Source: Endomychus coccineus | Taxonomy: Eukaryota; Arthropoda; Insecta; Coleoptera; Endomychidae | Assembly (NCBI GenBank): GCA_958510875.1 | Contig: OY294069.1 | Span: forward strand, 177,736,868 to 177,800,867 | Direction of reading: 5' to 3' | Length of the DNA stretch: 64,000 nucleotides | Shown: in pieces, positions 21,330-33,347 of the stretch | Layout of the letters: each line of letters opens with the position of its first letter | Numbering within the stretch: position 1 is the first letter of the stretch | The notes under the pieces: generated by a model | Seen by the model: only the letters and a program-made list of their open reading frames with translations | The model's database searches: none | Told to the model about the DNA's origin: nothing | Program-made: the position numbers and the translations under genes

Positions 21330-22100
21330 GTAAGTGTAATATTATCATTTTAACCCAATGTGTGAAATATTTGTTAATTTTTGCGAAATACATAATCACT
21401 ACAGAACAGTGATTAAAATTTTACTTGTCTTATATTCTGATCTAAACGGCCCTCTTCAGAATACTTATATAAAATCATAATCACCCACTACATTGATTAT
21501 GAAACGGAAAATATATTTCTGTTTTCATTTTATATTGAATCGTAGACACTCTATTCAATTTAAACATTAACATAAAGTGGATAGAGATTCTACAAAAAAA
21601 TTGATGGTGGAAGCCGTTACTTTATGGTAATTTATCATTTTTATTATATGAAAGAATAACTACTTTGTTTTTATATCACTTTTATTAATAATAACGTGAA
21701 GATGTAACTATAGTTTCAACATCGAAGTGCCATTATCAAACAAATAGAAAATTAGAGATCAATAAAACATTTCAAGTATAAATAGAGTAGAGTAAAGTAC
21801 AGTTGAGATTAAGGGATCAACGGAAATTCCAAAAACAGGTAGATCCTAGGAAAGTACAGTATTATATAGTAAATATAGCAACAATTTGTCAATTAGTGTG
21901 ATTATAATTTAATATTCTAAGAATTATTTTAAGAGCGGTTTGAAAGACACATGAAAAGATCACTAATTGATCATTGAGTTTTTGACACCTTTATAAATCA
22001 AATTGATTCTAATGTATTCAATTTGAAACCTCTGGTTTGGTTATGTAAAATGCTTAGGCTATCTAAATTAGGGAAATTGTGATCAGTTTATAAAAAATTA

Positions 22101-22607
22101 TTAGCAAAGTGAGTCAGTTTTGTTGAGTATAAACGAGCGAAAATGTTCTTCGTATCTTAATTTGAAATTACGACAAGTTCTATAAAAGTCATCACAGTCT
22201 GGGCAAATCATCTTATAAACTCCAGGTTTACTATATTTATTGGTTTTGTCTTTGGCGTTGTATATAAGATGGCAAAGTTTATTTTGAGGTTTGAAACTGA
22301 TTTTAAAATTATGGCGTGATAAAATGTTAGCAATATGTTCGCTTACTGTACCAAAATATGTCAAAGAGATGAATTTAATGGATACATCTATGTGTTTTAT
22401 ACGCGGATAAATTTTATAGAAAGTTAATTGATGTTGTTTGCGATTTATTAGTTTAATTATTTGATCTACCGAAAAACCATTATTGATGGCTATTCGTTTT
22501 ATCGTGTTCAACTCAATAGTGAGGTGTTCTTTTGACAATGGTATCGAAAATGCTCTATGGATCATTGAGTGATACGCTGCTTATTTATGGCTATGAGGGC
22601 TGAACGA
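22101..22607 (-). pseudogene. Penelope-like element: end of RT and GIY-YIG endonuclease
   Basis: After the hAT insertion point the frame continues from the reverse transcriptase, meets one TAA near 22577, then runs MIHRAFSIPLSKEHL, LTYFGTVSEHIANIL, and the GIY-YIG block KPGVYKMICPDCDDFYRTC with NFKLRYEEHFRSF. The GVYK and CPDC...YRTC pattern is that of Penelope endonucleases, in which Cys residues precede the second motif; the usual YIG is changed to YRT. It ends at 22101 (DSLC). Confidence 0.85.
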
Positions 22608-25329
22608 CAGTGGCGGCTCCTCGAAGGAGACTAAGGAGGCTCATCCTCCTCACCAATTTATCTTAATGATCATTCTCCATTTTATTTCCTGTTTTTCTGA
22701 TAATTCTTTAAATTTTACAATTAATTCCCCGTTCTCAGTAGTTATTTTCAATCTGGCAACAGTGGCCAGAGGCTAGATTCTCTATATATCTCAAACGCTA
22801 AATACGTGTGGTCAACACAGTTGCCGTTTTTCCAACCATTCAATTGCCAAGTGTACCCACTCGTCGGTCGAATGAAATACGATTACTTGCTCCCGCCTCC
22901 CGCTGCTAGAAGAATGCGGCACGTGTTCGGTTAGTTGTTGTTTTTATTCCACGAGGCGTAGTAAGGTTAAGTAGTTAAGTTTTAAGTTATAATTTATCTA
23001 ATCGGAATCGGTGAACGTTAAAATGATGAGTGACTTAGTTCCTGAGTTCTTAGAAAATCCATTTAGTGGATTAACATATGATAGAAAAGTGTTCTTCAAA
23101 AACAAACGGCCTTTACCGGATTTTAAAGGATTAGTGATGGCAGGGCCAGGGAAGTATCAAAATCGATCGTTTAATACTGATAATTATAAAAAATATGTAT
23201 GGTTAACGGGATCTGATGTACACAATAAATTATATTGCTGGTATTGCTTGCTATTCACATCAGATACAACTTCATGTTGGGGGCACTTGGGTTATAATGA
23301 TTTGAAAAATTTAGCTAGTGGCCTAGAAAGACATGAAAAATCGCAGGAACATATTACATCGTGTATTAAGTTTAAATTAACCGGTAAACAGAATATTGTT
23401 AATGGGATTGATTCTACACGAACACGCGAAATCGAAAATCATAATAATACAGTTAAAGAAAACCGCGAAGTTTAAAAAAAAATCATTGATTTCTTATTGT
23501 ATTTATCATTTCAAGATTTGGCTTTTAGAGGGCATGATGAAACTGAAAATTCAGTTAATAAAGGTAATTTTAGGGAATTGTTAGATTTGTTTTGTAAATA
23601 CGACAGTAAGCTTCGCGATTTTATGACTAACGCGTCAGTATTTGCAGGCACCTCAAAAACAATACAAAACGAAATTCTTGATTCAATAAATTATGTCCTC
23701 CGAAATCACATAGAGGATAAATTATTTAATGTCCCTTTTTTTTCGTGGCAGGTTGACGAAACAACTGATATAACGTGTAAATCACAATTATCAATAATTT
23801 TCAGATTTGTAAAAAATGGACAACTAGTGGAAAAATTTTTAGGGTTTTATGATGTTAGTTCGAGAAGAACAGCGTTCAATTTATTTAATTTCTTAATGGA
23901 AACATTTCAACGATTTGACTTTGCGAATAAATTAATAGCTCAAACCTACGACGGCGCATCTGTAATGGCGGGACATTTAAACGGTCTTCAAACAAAAATA
24001 AAATCAGTTTCGCCTCAGGCTATTTTCACCCATTGTTACGCTCACAACATGAATTTGGTTTTAAGTAATGCATGTAATTCCATTAAGGAAGTTAGAATTT
24101 TTTTTTCCAACTTATCGTCATTTTCAAATTTTTTTAGCAAATCCACCAAACGAACTGAAATTTTGAATAACATAGTAGGAAACAGAATTCCCTGTAATGC
24201 TCCAACTCGATGGAATTTTACATCACGTGCAGTGTTTACCATTCACAAAAATAAAGACAAATTAATTGAAACATTTGATTTTATATTAAACAGTGATGAC
24301 TTTTCGACAGATCAGGTTTCATTAAATGCTGCTGTTGGTTTAAAATCTTATTTAGAAAATGAAGAATTTTTGTTTTTTCTTGATTCTTTTAAATTAATAT
24401 TTGAACAAACTGATCTTATTTTTGAAATTTTACAACATAAATTCACTGATATAATTTATTCAAGGGATCGTTTGATAAAATTTCAAGTTTCCGTTATACA
24501 GAATTTCATTTTAATATTTTATTTGGAAATTTTTCAACTGATGAGGCTCCTCCCGCGAAAAGGAGGAAAACATATAATTTGGTAGACGAGAAAGTACATT
24601 ATAAACAACTTTTTTATGAAATTTTAGATACTATTAAAGGTCAAATTGAGATTCGATTTTCCGATTTACATGAATTGACAAATAGAAGATTTTTCGAATC
24701 TTTTTCAAAAGAGTTTCCCAATACACTTCTAGATAACTTAGTTCTCAAATATAAATTTTTTGATAAAATAACACTGCACAATGAATTATGCGTTATATAC
24801 TCGGATAAAGATATTTTAGGCCAGTACGACAGTCACGCCGATATGATAAAATATATGATAGACAATGATTTGCAACAAGTTTTGCCTCAGTTTTATAAAC
24901 TACTTTGTTTGACAGTCACCATTCTTGTCACGTCGGTATCTATTGAAAAAGATTTAGTAAAACACTTAAAACAAAATGATACATTTTTTGATAATATTAT
25001 TGATCATTTTTCGCAAACTAAAGACAGTAAAATTCCGTTAATATATAAAAAAAGTTAATAAAATTAATTAAAAAAAAACAAAATATGAAAAATTCCAAAA
25101 AAAAGAAAAAATATCAAAAATCCAAAGAAAAAAAAACGAACAAAAAATTTTTTGCCAAGAGAAACTACACCTCCACGTTGGTTCTTGCTGGGCAACAATT
25201 AATTTTGTCACTGAAGTAGCTGGTACGGTCGCTGTGCAAAAGTTGAATTAATTGGCTGAGTAGAGTATATTTAAAAAGAAACGTTTTTTGTCCAGCCTAC
25301 TCTGTTAAAAAGTTCACGAGCCGCCACTG
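22608..25329 (+). mobile_element. hAT transposon (ZMYM1-like), complete ends
   Basis: Terminal inverted repeats CAGTGGCGGCTC / GAGCCGCCACTG are flanked by the perfect 8-bp duplication ctgaacga (22600-22607 and 25330-25337), diagnostic of hAT. The element has split the Penelope-like coding frame. The 2722-bp element encodes one transposase on the plus strand, which has frameshifts and a C-terminal deletion. A deleted relative lies at 5780-7184. Confidence 0.95.
23023..25058 (+). pseudogene. hAT transposase (TTF zinc finger, DUF4371, hAT fold), broken
   Basis: ATG at 23023 (MMSDLVPEFLENPF). The N-terminal TTF-type zinc finger is visible (LYCWYCLLF, then WGHLGYNDLKNLASGLERHEKS). After a frameshift in the A run at about 23475 comes the DUF4371/RNase H-like domain: SWQVDETTDITCKSQLS (first Asp), LIAQTYDGASVMAG (second Asp), THCYAHNMNLVLS, and CNAPTRWNF. 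Two more frame breaks occur near 24470 and 24575. The C-terminus goes from LTVTILVTSVS directly to IEKDLVKHLK, so the ERSFS dimerisation block typical of this family is missing. Inactive. Confidence 0.9.
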
Positions 25330-26364
25330 CTGAACGAAGAGTTCCGAATAGTGATGTCTGTACAAGTAGGTTTCCTGTAGATATTGAAGTTTATTTTATC
25401 ATGGTCACGTATTAGTGTTAAATCCAAAAAGGTTATTGTTCTATCTTTTACTGTTTCTAACGTGAATTCAATTTTTGGGTGAAGTTTGTTAATAAATGAA
25501 AGAAAGGAATTTAATTGTCTGGATGTGCATGTGAAGAAGGCAAGTACATCATCTACGTATTTATACCAAAATTGAATATGTTTTTTTGCTAATGTGCAGT
25601 TCATAATTTTGTCCTCCAGATCAGACATAAAAATGTCTGTTAATAGTGGACTCAATGGGTTACCCATAGCGAGACCTGAATTCTGTACATAAAATTTGTT
25701 ATTAAATTGACAATAGTTTTGACTCTCTGATCAGAGACTTACATTCTGAAGTTGGAATATTTGAAAACATGTTTGAAACATCAAAGGAAACTAAAAAACC
25801 ATTGGTTGGTATATGGTGTGTTTTGACTAATTCGGACAATTCGAGAGAGTTTTTAACAGTAAATTTAGGTTTAAAATTAGTGAATTACTTGAATTTCTGA
25901 TTTAATTTGATTGCAAGGTCCCTTGTTGGACTATTGATGTAAGACACTACAGGTCGTATGGGGGCATTTTCTTTATGATTTTTAATAAGTCCGTATAGTT
26001 TAGAAGAGCAAGGATTGCTATTAATGAGTTTATATTTTTCGAAACCACTGTCAAATAAAATTTCACTATTTTGTAGGAATTGTTTTGTTTTTAATTGAAA
26101 AAGGTTAGTTGGGTCTTTACGTATTTCGTTTAATTCCGCTTGGATAAATACTGACATTTTATCCTCATAATCTTGTTTAGGGATGATTATTATTGCATTC
26201 GATTTATCTGCCTTTGTAAGGGTTAAATTGTTTTCTTTCAGTTTTTGATTAATTGATTTGATTTTAGATGTATCTGTATGATTGAATTGTTTTTTAGTTG
26301 ATGAAAGTGATTTTCCTATTTCTAATTTTGTTAAGTTGAACACGATAAAACGAATAGCCATCAA
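25330..26364 (-). pseudogene. Penelope-like reverse transcriptase
   Basis: Runs from about 26335 to the hAT insertion point. Visible motifs in order: LTKADKSNAIIIIPKQ, KLYGLIKNHKENAPIRPVVS, SFDVSNMFSNIPTSE (motif A Asp), GLAMGNPLSPLLTDIF (motif B), FWYKYVDDVLAFF (catalytic YVDD), and KIEFTLETVKDRTITFLDL. There are breaks near 25885 and 25700. The N-terminus is truncated at the junction with the inverted copy. The catalytic residues remain readable. Confidence 0.9.
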
Positions 26365-26721
26365 TAATGATTTTTCGGTAGATCAAATAATTAAACTAAT
26401 AAATCGCAAACAACATCAATTAACTTTCTATAAAATTTATCCGCGTATAAAACACATAGATGTATCCATTAAATTCATCTCTTTGACATATTTTGGTACA
26501 GTAAGCGAACATATTGCTAACATTTTATCACGCCATAATTTTAAAATCAGTTTCAAACCTCAAAATAAACTTTGCCATCTTATATACAACGCCAAAGACA
26601 AAACCAATAAATATAGTAAACCTGGAGTTTATAAGATGATTTGCCCAGACTGTGATGACTTTTATAGAACTTGTCGTAATTTCAAATTAAGATACGAAGA
26701 ACATTTTCGCTCGTTTATACT
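26335..26721 (+). pseudogene. GIY-YIG endonuclease fragment in the inverted Penelope copy
   Basis: Encodes HVDVSIKF-type sequence, LTYFGTVSEHIANILS, KPGVYKMICPDCDDFYRTC and RYEEHFRSFIL, essentially identical to 22101-22512, until hAT-2 interrupts it three codons after RSF. It lacks the reverse transcriptase and is dead. Confidence 0.85.
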
Positions 26722-28151
26722 CAGTGCCGTGCGGTGTATTTTGTCAGTATGATGCAAGTCTTCGAAATGCCGCCCCCATATTTGTGATTAAAAGAAACTA
26801 CGGAAAAATGCGAAAATAATATATTTATATAATATATTTTTAAACGTAACAATTTTCTATAAACATAAACATACATAGACTATAATTTCACTCTTCGTAC
26901 TTTAACATTTTGCAAATTCCTGAATAAGGGATGTATAGTCAAGAAAAGCAGCTAATGTACATCCAATAGAAATTACTGCCAGATTTGTAAGCTTTGACTT
27001 TCTCCGTTATTAGGTTGAAACAAGTTCACTTGTTCTTCGAAAGGCTAAACATTGTGAAGCCAATAGTCTAATTATTGCAATAATTCTTTTTAGAACTCCT
27101 CTTCAGTGCTGAATTTCCAAATCCATAATTTTTTTATATTCGGCATCAATAGTTTGGTTCTTTTTTAAACAAGTGTCAAATTCTTTCCATTGTCTGAAAG
27201 AGTTTCTGTGATTTTCAGACTTTTCGTGCATTGTGAGCGCACGTACAAGATTTCCCCAGTCAGAATAACCTTTTTTAGACCAATCATGGGTCGACGAATT
27301 ATCAAACAATATGCAGCAAAAGCAAAAAACGGCATCAGTTGTAACAGAGTAAATCAACCAATTTCACCATTGGTTAATACTTTGCAATAATGAGAGGGTG
27401 GAATTTGCGTGTTCCTGTGTTGATAGGAAATTTCAGTTCTTTAACTTGATGTGGACCTCTCTCAATCAGTATTCGACGAATTTTGGATGACATGCAGAAA
27501 ATATTCCATAGTGCAGGATCGTCAGAGATCTTGTCTATTTGCTGGAACTCACTGCTATTGCTACCCTGCTCTTGATAATCTTCTGGGGGTGTGATTTCTT
27601 GGCTTTCTTCAACAACTTCTTTAGGAGGTGATTCAGACTGCGCTGATGAGTTCATCACATCCGAAGAGGTTGCTGTTGATGTGGATGTAGACGCTCCTGA
27701 CTGAGGCTTAGGGACCAAGATTTCTTTCATGACATAGGTTAGCTTCCTTCCTCTTCATCTTTCTTTAAGCGTTTCTTTTTATATTGGCTTCCAGACAGTG
27801 TTTTCCTTTTCTAACCTATGCTGTTATAAGAATATCAATTACCTACTATGTACCTTATAATATCGCCATCTCAAAGAATGAGTAGAAAACGTAACACGGG
27901 GAATTTTTGTTGTGATACATGCCGCCTACTGCCAAGCTTTTATTAAAAGCGGCCGCGCTGTCGCGCGCGGTATATCACAAACACTTTGCGCCCTCAGATA
28001 AATAATCTAACGGCACCGAACGCTCGAAGGAATAAAATCGCTGCATTTCAATTTTTTGTTAAATGCAGTTCAGTGATTTTGCTTTTTGCCGCCCCCTGAA
28101 AGTGCCGCCTGATGCGGTCGCCTCTTTGCATCATAGCACCGCACGGCGCTG
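26722..28151 (-). mobile_element. Second hAT element (hAT-2), internally deleted
   Basis: Terminal repeats CAGTGCCGTGCGGTG and CACCGCACGGCGCTG (one mismatch) are flanked by the perfect 8-bp duplication tttatact (26714-26721 and 28152-28159). The element is 1430 bp and contains only the N-terminal part of a transposase on the minus strand, so it is a non-autonomous derivative of a family different from the 22608 element. Confidence 0.93.
26900..27730 (-). pseudogene. hAT-2 transposase N-terminal part with TTF zinc finger
   Basis: From the Met at 27730 a low-complexity Ser/Thr/Glu-rich N-terminus leads to DDPALWNIFCMSSKIRRILI and FPINTGTRKFHPLI. After a break come the TTF finger FCFCCILFD and WGNLVRALTMHEKSENH, ending with a stop at 27103. 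Degraded sequence further down (ELLQ, NGESQSLQ) corresponds to the start of the DUF4371 domain. The catalytic domain is absent. Confidence 0.8.
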
Positions 28152-28663
28152 TTTATACTCAATAAAATTGACTCAACCTTTGCTAATCATTTTTTACAAA
28201 CTGATCATAATTTCCCTAATTTAGATAGCCTAAGCATTTTACATAACCAAACCAGAGGTTTCAAATTGAATGCATTAGAATCAATTTGATTTATAAAGAT
28301 GTCAAAAACTATAATAAAAATATCCTCAATAATCAATTAGTGATCTTTTCATGTGTCTTTCAAACCGCTCTTAAAATAATTCTTAGAATATTAAATTATA
28401 ATCACACTAATTGACAAATTGTTGCTATATTTACTATATAATACTGTACTTTCCTAGGATCTACCTGTTTTTGGAATTTCCGTTGATCCCTTAATCTCAA
28501 CTGTACTTTATTCTACTCTATTTATACTTGAACTGTTTCATTGATTTCTTCATAATTTTCTAATTTTTCGATAATGGCACTTCGGTGTTGAAAGTATAGT
28601 TACGTTTCCACGTTATTATTAATAAAAGTGGTATAAAAACAAAGTAGTTTTTCTTTCATATAA

Positions 28664-29640
28664 TCACGATAGATTTTTTTGGTGATTATTCAATTCAAGT
28701 TATTTTCTTATTTAACATTTACGTTTCCTGAATTAATATCAAACTTAATTTCTTCCGATATTTAATTAAGCTGAAATCATGTATTTGTATATTGATTATC
28801 ATTAGAATTGAATTAGTTATTGAACGAAAACAAATTATTATTTTCATTTAATCAAAAATTCCCTTGATTTATTTCACAAAAATCAACAAATACACGTACG
28901 TAAAACGACGTGTCATAACTTTTATCGATGCTATGGTTACAAAATCGATTTAATTTTATTTCAGCTAACCGCCCGGAATTGATCTCTGTGAACTTTGTGT
29001 TTATGGTTCAACAGTGTAAACGGTCATCGAACCATTGGAAAGAATCTTCTCAAGTAATTCTTCAAATTCCCAAGTAGTGAGTCTATATCTTATAAGGAAT
29101 TTATTGTTTGTATTTAATTTAAATGACCACAGATCGCCAAATGTTCACTGATGATTCACATAAAATGAAGTAAATGATTATTCGTCGCCAAGCTCCTATA
29201 AAAAATGACTTGGTAATTGAGATTAAATTGTGAAATATCGTGAAATTCATATTAAATGACGATCGAGTCTTCTGTACAGACCGTTTCGTATTTTAAAGAT
29301 CACATAAACGTTTTGTTCTTGCTACCGTCATCAGGAAACTTGTTGGCGTTCTGTGTAGGTATATTCGCAATTTGCTATACGATTTGACGTTTCAATGATT
29401 GTTATAGGTATTTCTCTCGTAGTCAAAGTAAAAAATGTGTCTATCACATTTTTGTAAATATTTGGAAAAAGATATAATGGTGTGAGCTTGTATTTCATTA
29501 CGCATAGTGAAATTGCAAACATAATTCGTGTTAGAAAGTCAATAGACTAAGTTTTTGATTCACCAGGTGGAACAGTGACAATACGTTCTATAGTCTCGGA
29601 CAGCTGTTTCGCCCCCTTCTCATTGGACTCGTCCACGCTT
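28664..29640. other. AT-rich spacer
   Basis: No coding sequence that I can support. A degenerate hammerhead-like motif lies at 29305-29334. Confidence 0.5.
29305..29334 (-). ncRNA. Degenerate hammerhead-ribozyme-like motif
   Basis: The minus strand has CCTGATGACGGTAGCAAGAA followed by CAAAACG. The CUGAUGA core is intact but the GAAA box has become CAAA and stem II is weak. It is probably a relic of a Penelope-like element, whose ends are known to carry hammerhead motifs. Confidence 0.3.
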
Positions 29641-29641
29641 T

Positions 29642-30122
29642 TTAATAAAAGTGAAAAAAATGAAGTCCCACCTCCATCCATCGCTTATGTGACAAGACAA
29701 TTTTGATCAAGGAATATTCCCAAAGTGGGGCTGCGGATTCATCCGCATGGATTAAAGTCAGAGGTACCTTGGACTTAACCCTCTTACGTGCAAATTTGTT
29801 GTTGATTCGGAGATTTGAAAAGCAGTAAGGGCAAGGGCAACCATAAGAAACGCCAATCGACAGGAGAGAGTGCTGGATGGATTTAAAGTGGTGCAAAAGC
29901 ACCGAGGCTCTATTAGGCGAGGTAGATCCAGCTCACGATTGGGGAACCAACCAAGTGCGCCAACAAGTTCAGCTCTCTGACAACGTGAAAATTACGACAG
30001 GTAAGGATCCTATGGGAAGGGTCGTCGAAGACTAAACACTCAGCACACTGACCATCCCGGGACTTATCGATCCTGAAGAGACGACTTCCAAAGTTGTCAC
30101 GTTCACTTAAGAGGTGGAACAC
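29642..30122 (-). pseudogene. Non-LTR retrotransposon ORF2 C-terminal zinc-knuckle remnant
   Basis: Minus-strand frame FHLLSERDNFGSRLFRIDKS followed by CAECLVFDDPSHRILTC fits the CxxC...H...C motif at the end of R1/I/jockey-type ORF2 proteins. The second frame (29642-29902) continues downstream without a motif I recognise. No reverse transcriptase part remains. Confidence 0.55.
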
Positions 30123-30399
30123 CGCTCGGTTTCCGCGGTTATAGGCACTATGGTGCTGCTATTGGCGGCCATTCCTCGATGACAGGGACGAAAGAGTGAG
30201 AAATCAGTGACCACTGATCAACCGAAACTCCGAAAGTGATTTGAATGAATCACCGTCAAAGTGTTTGGCGAACCAGAAGTTCCAACACCATCGGCCGGAG
30301 AACTGCAATTCACAATGCTACGCATTGATAAGGAAAAGTTCTCGCGATTCAAAGAATTGACGGGGAAACTGTTGGAAATAGTACCGCTAGGTGACTGCC

Positions 30400-30970
30400 C
30401 CGAAAACTATGCATAGTGAAAATACAAACACATTTCGTGTTAGAAAGTCAATAGATAAAGTTTGTGTAGACGATTACGAACTGCAAAGTATCGCAGCAGA
30501 AGTAATTAAACTGATTGTGCTGCAAAATGAATACGTCACTCGAGTAATTTGCAAATATACTTTAACTCTAATTAGTTTGATAATAGTAAAATTTATTGTC
30601 CTCCAGAAATATTCATAATATGTTCATGAGTGGTAATATTTAATCGTAAATACTAGCAGAAGAGGAAAGAGGAAATTATGTAGCTTTACCATCTAAATGA
30701 TATGTCGTCCAATGATGAAATTTTCGGCTGAGTCTCATTATCTTGAGCAAGATAGAATAATTCGTTAGAATCATTGATTGATACTAAAATTCTGTGTATT
30801 ATGTGTAACAGAAAACTAAAAATACAATTGAAAAATAATGATTTTGGGGTCCGCGAAAAACAATGAAATTGGAAATTGTTGCGCCTTTTCCATCGATTGG
30901 AAATATTATAGTAATGAAAATAATTCTTGTACAGATTCAATACAGGGTGAAATCTTGAAATAATTGAGAA
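30400..30970. other. No gene recognised
   Basis: A 75-codon plus-strand frame at 30391-30618 has no recognisable motif, and the rest is AT-rich. Confidence 0.4.
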
Positions 30971-31507
30971 AATTATATTATTTTCACTTCCCTTCGTGGT
31001 ATGTAGCGTTGGGTCGATTTTACCCGCCCGCTACGTAGCTTCACGTTTAATCAGGTTTTTTGCAATAGACTATAAATACAATATACTTAGTCAACGTTTG
31101 AGTGAAGACTGAAATGGAAATTACAGTTGTAGAACGTTATTACGACAACGATATAGTTACGTCTTACTCCCATTCGCGGTCATAAGAATTTGAGTAAATT
31201 TGAATTTTCTAATATCAATATGTATTAGAAAATATGTGGTAACTCGACCACTTCTTAGTTTCATTTTAAATTATAATAAATGTCTTTCACTATAGCACTA
31301 AATAATAGATGTAATAGATTGATTGTTCATCTTCCCTGAGATGCCAAAAGCCTTCTCTTAACATAACTCCAAATTTCATTTTTAATCTCAATGATATTAT
31401 TCATATTCACACGAATAAGATAGAAAGAACACCGCTTGAAGTAATCTGATTCAATAATACAGGGTGAAATGTTGTAAATAATTGAGAAAATTATTATTTT
31501 CACTTAC

Positions 31508-31558
31508 CTTCTTGGGACGTAGGGTTCGGTTGACTTAATCCTTCCGCCACGTAACTTC
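31508..31558 (-). CDS. Candidate 51-nt exon within the repeat family
   Basis: On the minus strand an AG (tctaaaag) is followed by 51 bases and a good donor (AAG|gtaagtg). In phase 1 it reads SYVAEGLSQPNPTSQE. Copies at about 30975-31030 (donor lost, stop inside) and 32255-32300 (deletion, no donor) are damaged. The acceptor is weak, and the repeat context makes it doubtful. Confidence 0.25.
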
Positions 31559-33191
31559 CTTTTAGAACTATTATTGTCTTCAACTACACTAATTTAACAA
31601 CTAAGCACTAATATAATCAACAAAACTAATAACTATAGCCAGAGCCGGAACTAGAGTCAAAGGGGCATCGGGGCAAGACTAAGTTCTGGGCCCTTTTTCT
31701 CTATTGAGTTTGTCAACTCAATTTTTTCCAATTTTTGTAGAAAAAAAAAGAAACAAGGCATTATTATTTCTATTCATAAATGATTTGTTTTATTTGTCTT
31801 ACACATTTTTCACGCTGTATTACATAATAATTTGTTGAAAGTTAAAACATCAGACATTATAAGATCATCAATCATGTAAAGTAGTAATATATTCTTAGCT
31901 ATAATATTATACGGCACTTTCATCCCTTTTTTTGTCCTTCGCTCAGGGGGCCCCTGAACTCGGGGAACAATCTATCTATTACATCTATTATTTAGTGCTA
32001 TAGTGAAAAACATTTATTATAATTTAAAATGAAACTAAGAAGTGGTCGAGTTATCACAAATTTTCTAATATATTTTGATATTAGAATTACTGAATTGAAA
32101 ATTACAGTTGTAGAACGTTTAACACGATTACGACCACGATATAGTTACGTCTCACTCCCACTCGCTGTCGTAAGAATTTAAGTAAATTTGAATTTTGTAA
32201 TTTCAAAATATATTAGAAAATATGTGGTAACTCGACCACTTTTTAGTTTACTTCTTGGGATGTAGGGTTGACTTAATCCTTCCGCTACGTAACTTCCTTT
32301 CACAACTATTATTGTCTTCAACTACACTAATTTAACAACTAAGCACTGATATAATAAACAAAACTAATAACTATAACCTAAAAACAACTAACTATTCAAA
32401 AATAACGAAGTCCAACAAAATATTCGAAGCAACAACTGGTTTAACAGAACGTTTGAGTAAGACTGAAATGGAAATTACAGTTATAGAACGTTTACCACAC
32501 GCATTACGACGCCGATATTGTTACGTTTCACTCCTACTCACTGTCAGAAGAATTTATAAATCCTACGCATTCTTAGAATCAATTGCAAAATTTGAACCTT
32601 TATTTCTTAAACTCATGGAAATTAATATCGGTTTTATTGTGAATAATGTTTATAATCTTAGTTTCTTCTCCATAAGTTTTTGGTAACAATAATTGTAGAA
32701 ATTTTTTGGCGGAACTGTGCTTGATAATTTAGAATAAAAGAACTCGAATTCGTATATTTCAATAAATTATACGCTAAATGTTGTAAAAAAAGGTGATTTG
32801 TTTTGTAGAAAAAATAATTCTATCTATTTTCGCGTTCTTACATGTATTTTGGGAAAACGTTATTTATCTTTAAGGAAACCTGCATCTACTTTAAAACAGG
32901 AAAATTTGGTTTTTAATTTAATAATCTATGTATCTTCTCAGATCGAATTAGTGAATGATATCGAGACCGTGCTGTAATTCGTGGTCACACTGTTTATATC
33001 AACTTGATATAAATAATAGGGACAAGAGGACGCAGAAATAAAACACTAGGTTGAGGTCCAATATAATTTATTCAAAAACTAATTAATTCACTTAAACCAT
33101 ACCAGTCATCAATTTTATTTGAATAAAACTAACCTAATTATTTTTTTGTGGTGTCTAAACTGGTTGGGATAGCCACCCAGGATTTCCTTAG

Positions 33192-33347
33192 TTAGCAGTT
33201 ATAGGCACCACAAAAAAATAATACTAAACTTAATCTATAACTTAACCTAATTATTTTTTTGTGGTGTCGTTGTGAAGATAATATCAGCGGTCGTGGTGTC
33301 GGGGGCTGTAGCGGTTGTGGTGACTGTTGGTTTTCTCCCTGCGACGC
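33192..33347 (-). CDS. Candidate terminal exon of the micro-exon gene
   Basis: Acceptor cataattttcag|GCGTCGCAGG. From phase 0 the frame reads ASQGENQQSPQPLQPPTPRP, then LILSSQRHHKK and a hydrophobic end, to TAA at 33192-33194 (52 codons). The entry phase matches the phase-0 exit of the 149-nt exon at 34195-34343, about 850 bases upstream on the same strand. Gln/Pro-rich composition fits the family. The 3' part uses a repeated attatttttttgtggtg block that also occurs inverted nearby. Function unknown. Confidence 0.5.
   Translation of the reverse strand, partial: ASQGENQQSPQPLQPPTPRPLILSSQRHHKKIIRLSYRLSLVLFFCGAYNC

Larger units (their letters stand above)
18724..21555 (+). repeat. Tandem segmental duplication (18724-20343 and 20917-21555)
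   Basis: Both copies run from the block ttgaacagaaaatgtattcc through gtctcccctacgttgctatt, a 15-nt micro-exon, gtaagtgtaatattatcatt and on to cattttatat.gaatcgtaa. The first copy contains a foldback element (19274-20249) that is absent from the second, which preserves the empty site near 21466. The spacer at 20350-20900 shows no gene. Confidence 0.8.
21642..28663 (-). mobile_element. Penelope-like retroelement with inverted partial copy
   Basis: The minus strand carries reverse transcriptase (26364 to 25330) and GIY-YIG endonuclease (22607 to 22101), split by a hAT. An inverted partial copy of the 3' part (21642-22514) lies upstream of the truncated 5' end at 26334-26721 plus 28152-28663, so both ends of the locus show the same sequence in opposite orientation. 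Such inverted terminal partial copies are known for Penelope elements. The element is 5'-truncated in the reverse transcriptase N-terminus and has an in-frame stop, so it is inactive. Confidence 0.85.
26334..28663 (+). repeat. Inverted partial copy of the Penelope-like element's 3' part (split by hAT-2)
   Basis: 26334-26721 and 28152-28663 together match the reverse complement of 21642-22514, including the 3' untranslated part up to ttctttcatataatca. The plus strand encodes the GIY-YIG block again at 26400-26721. Confidence 0.85.
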
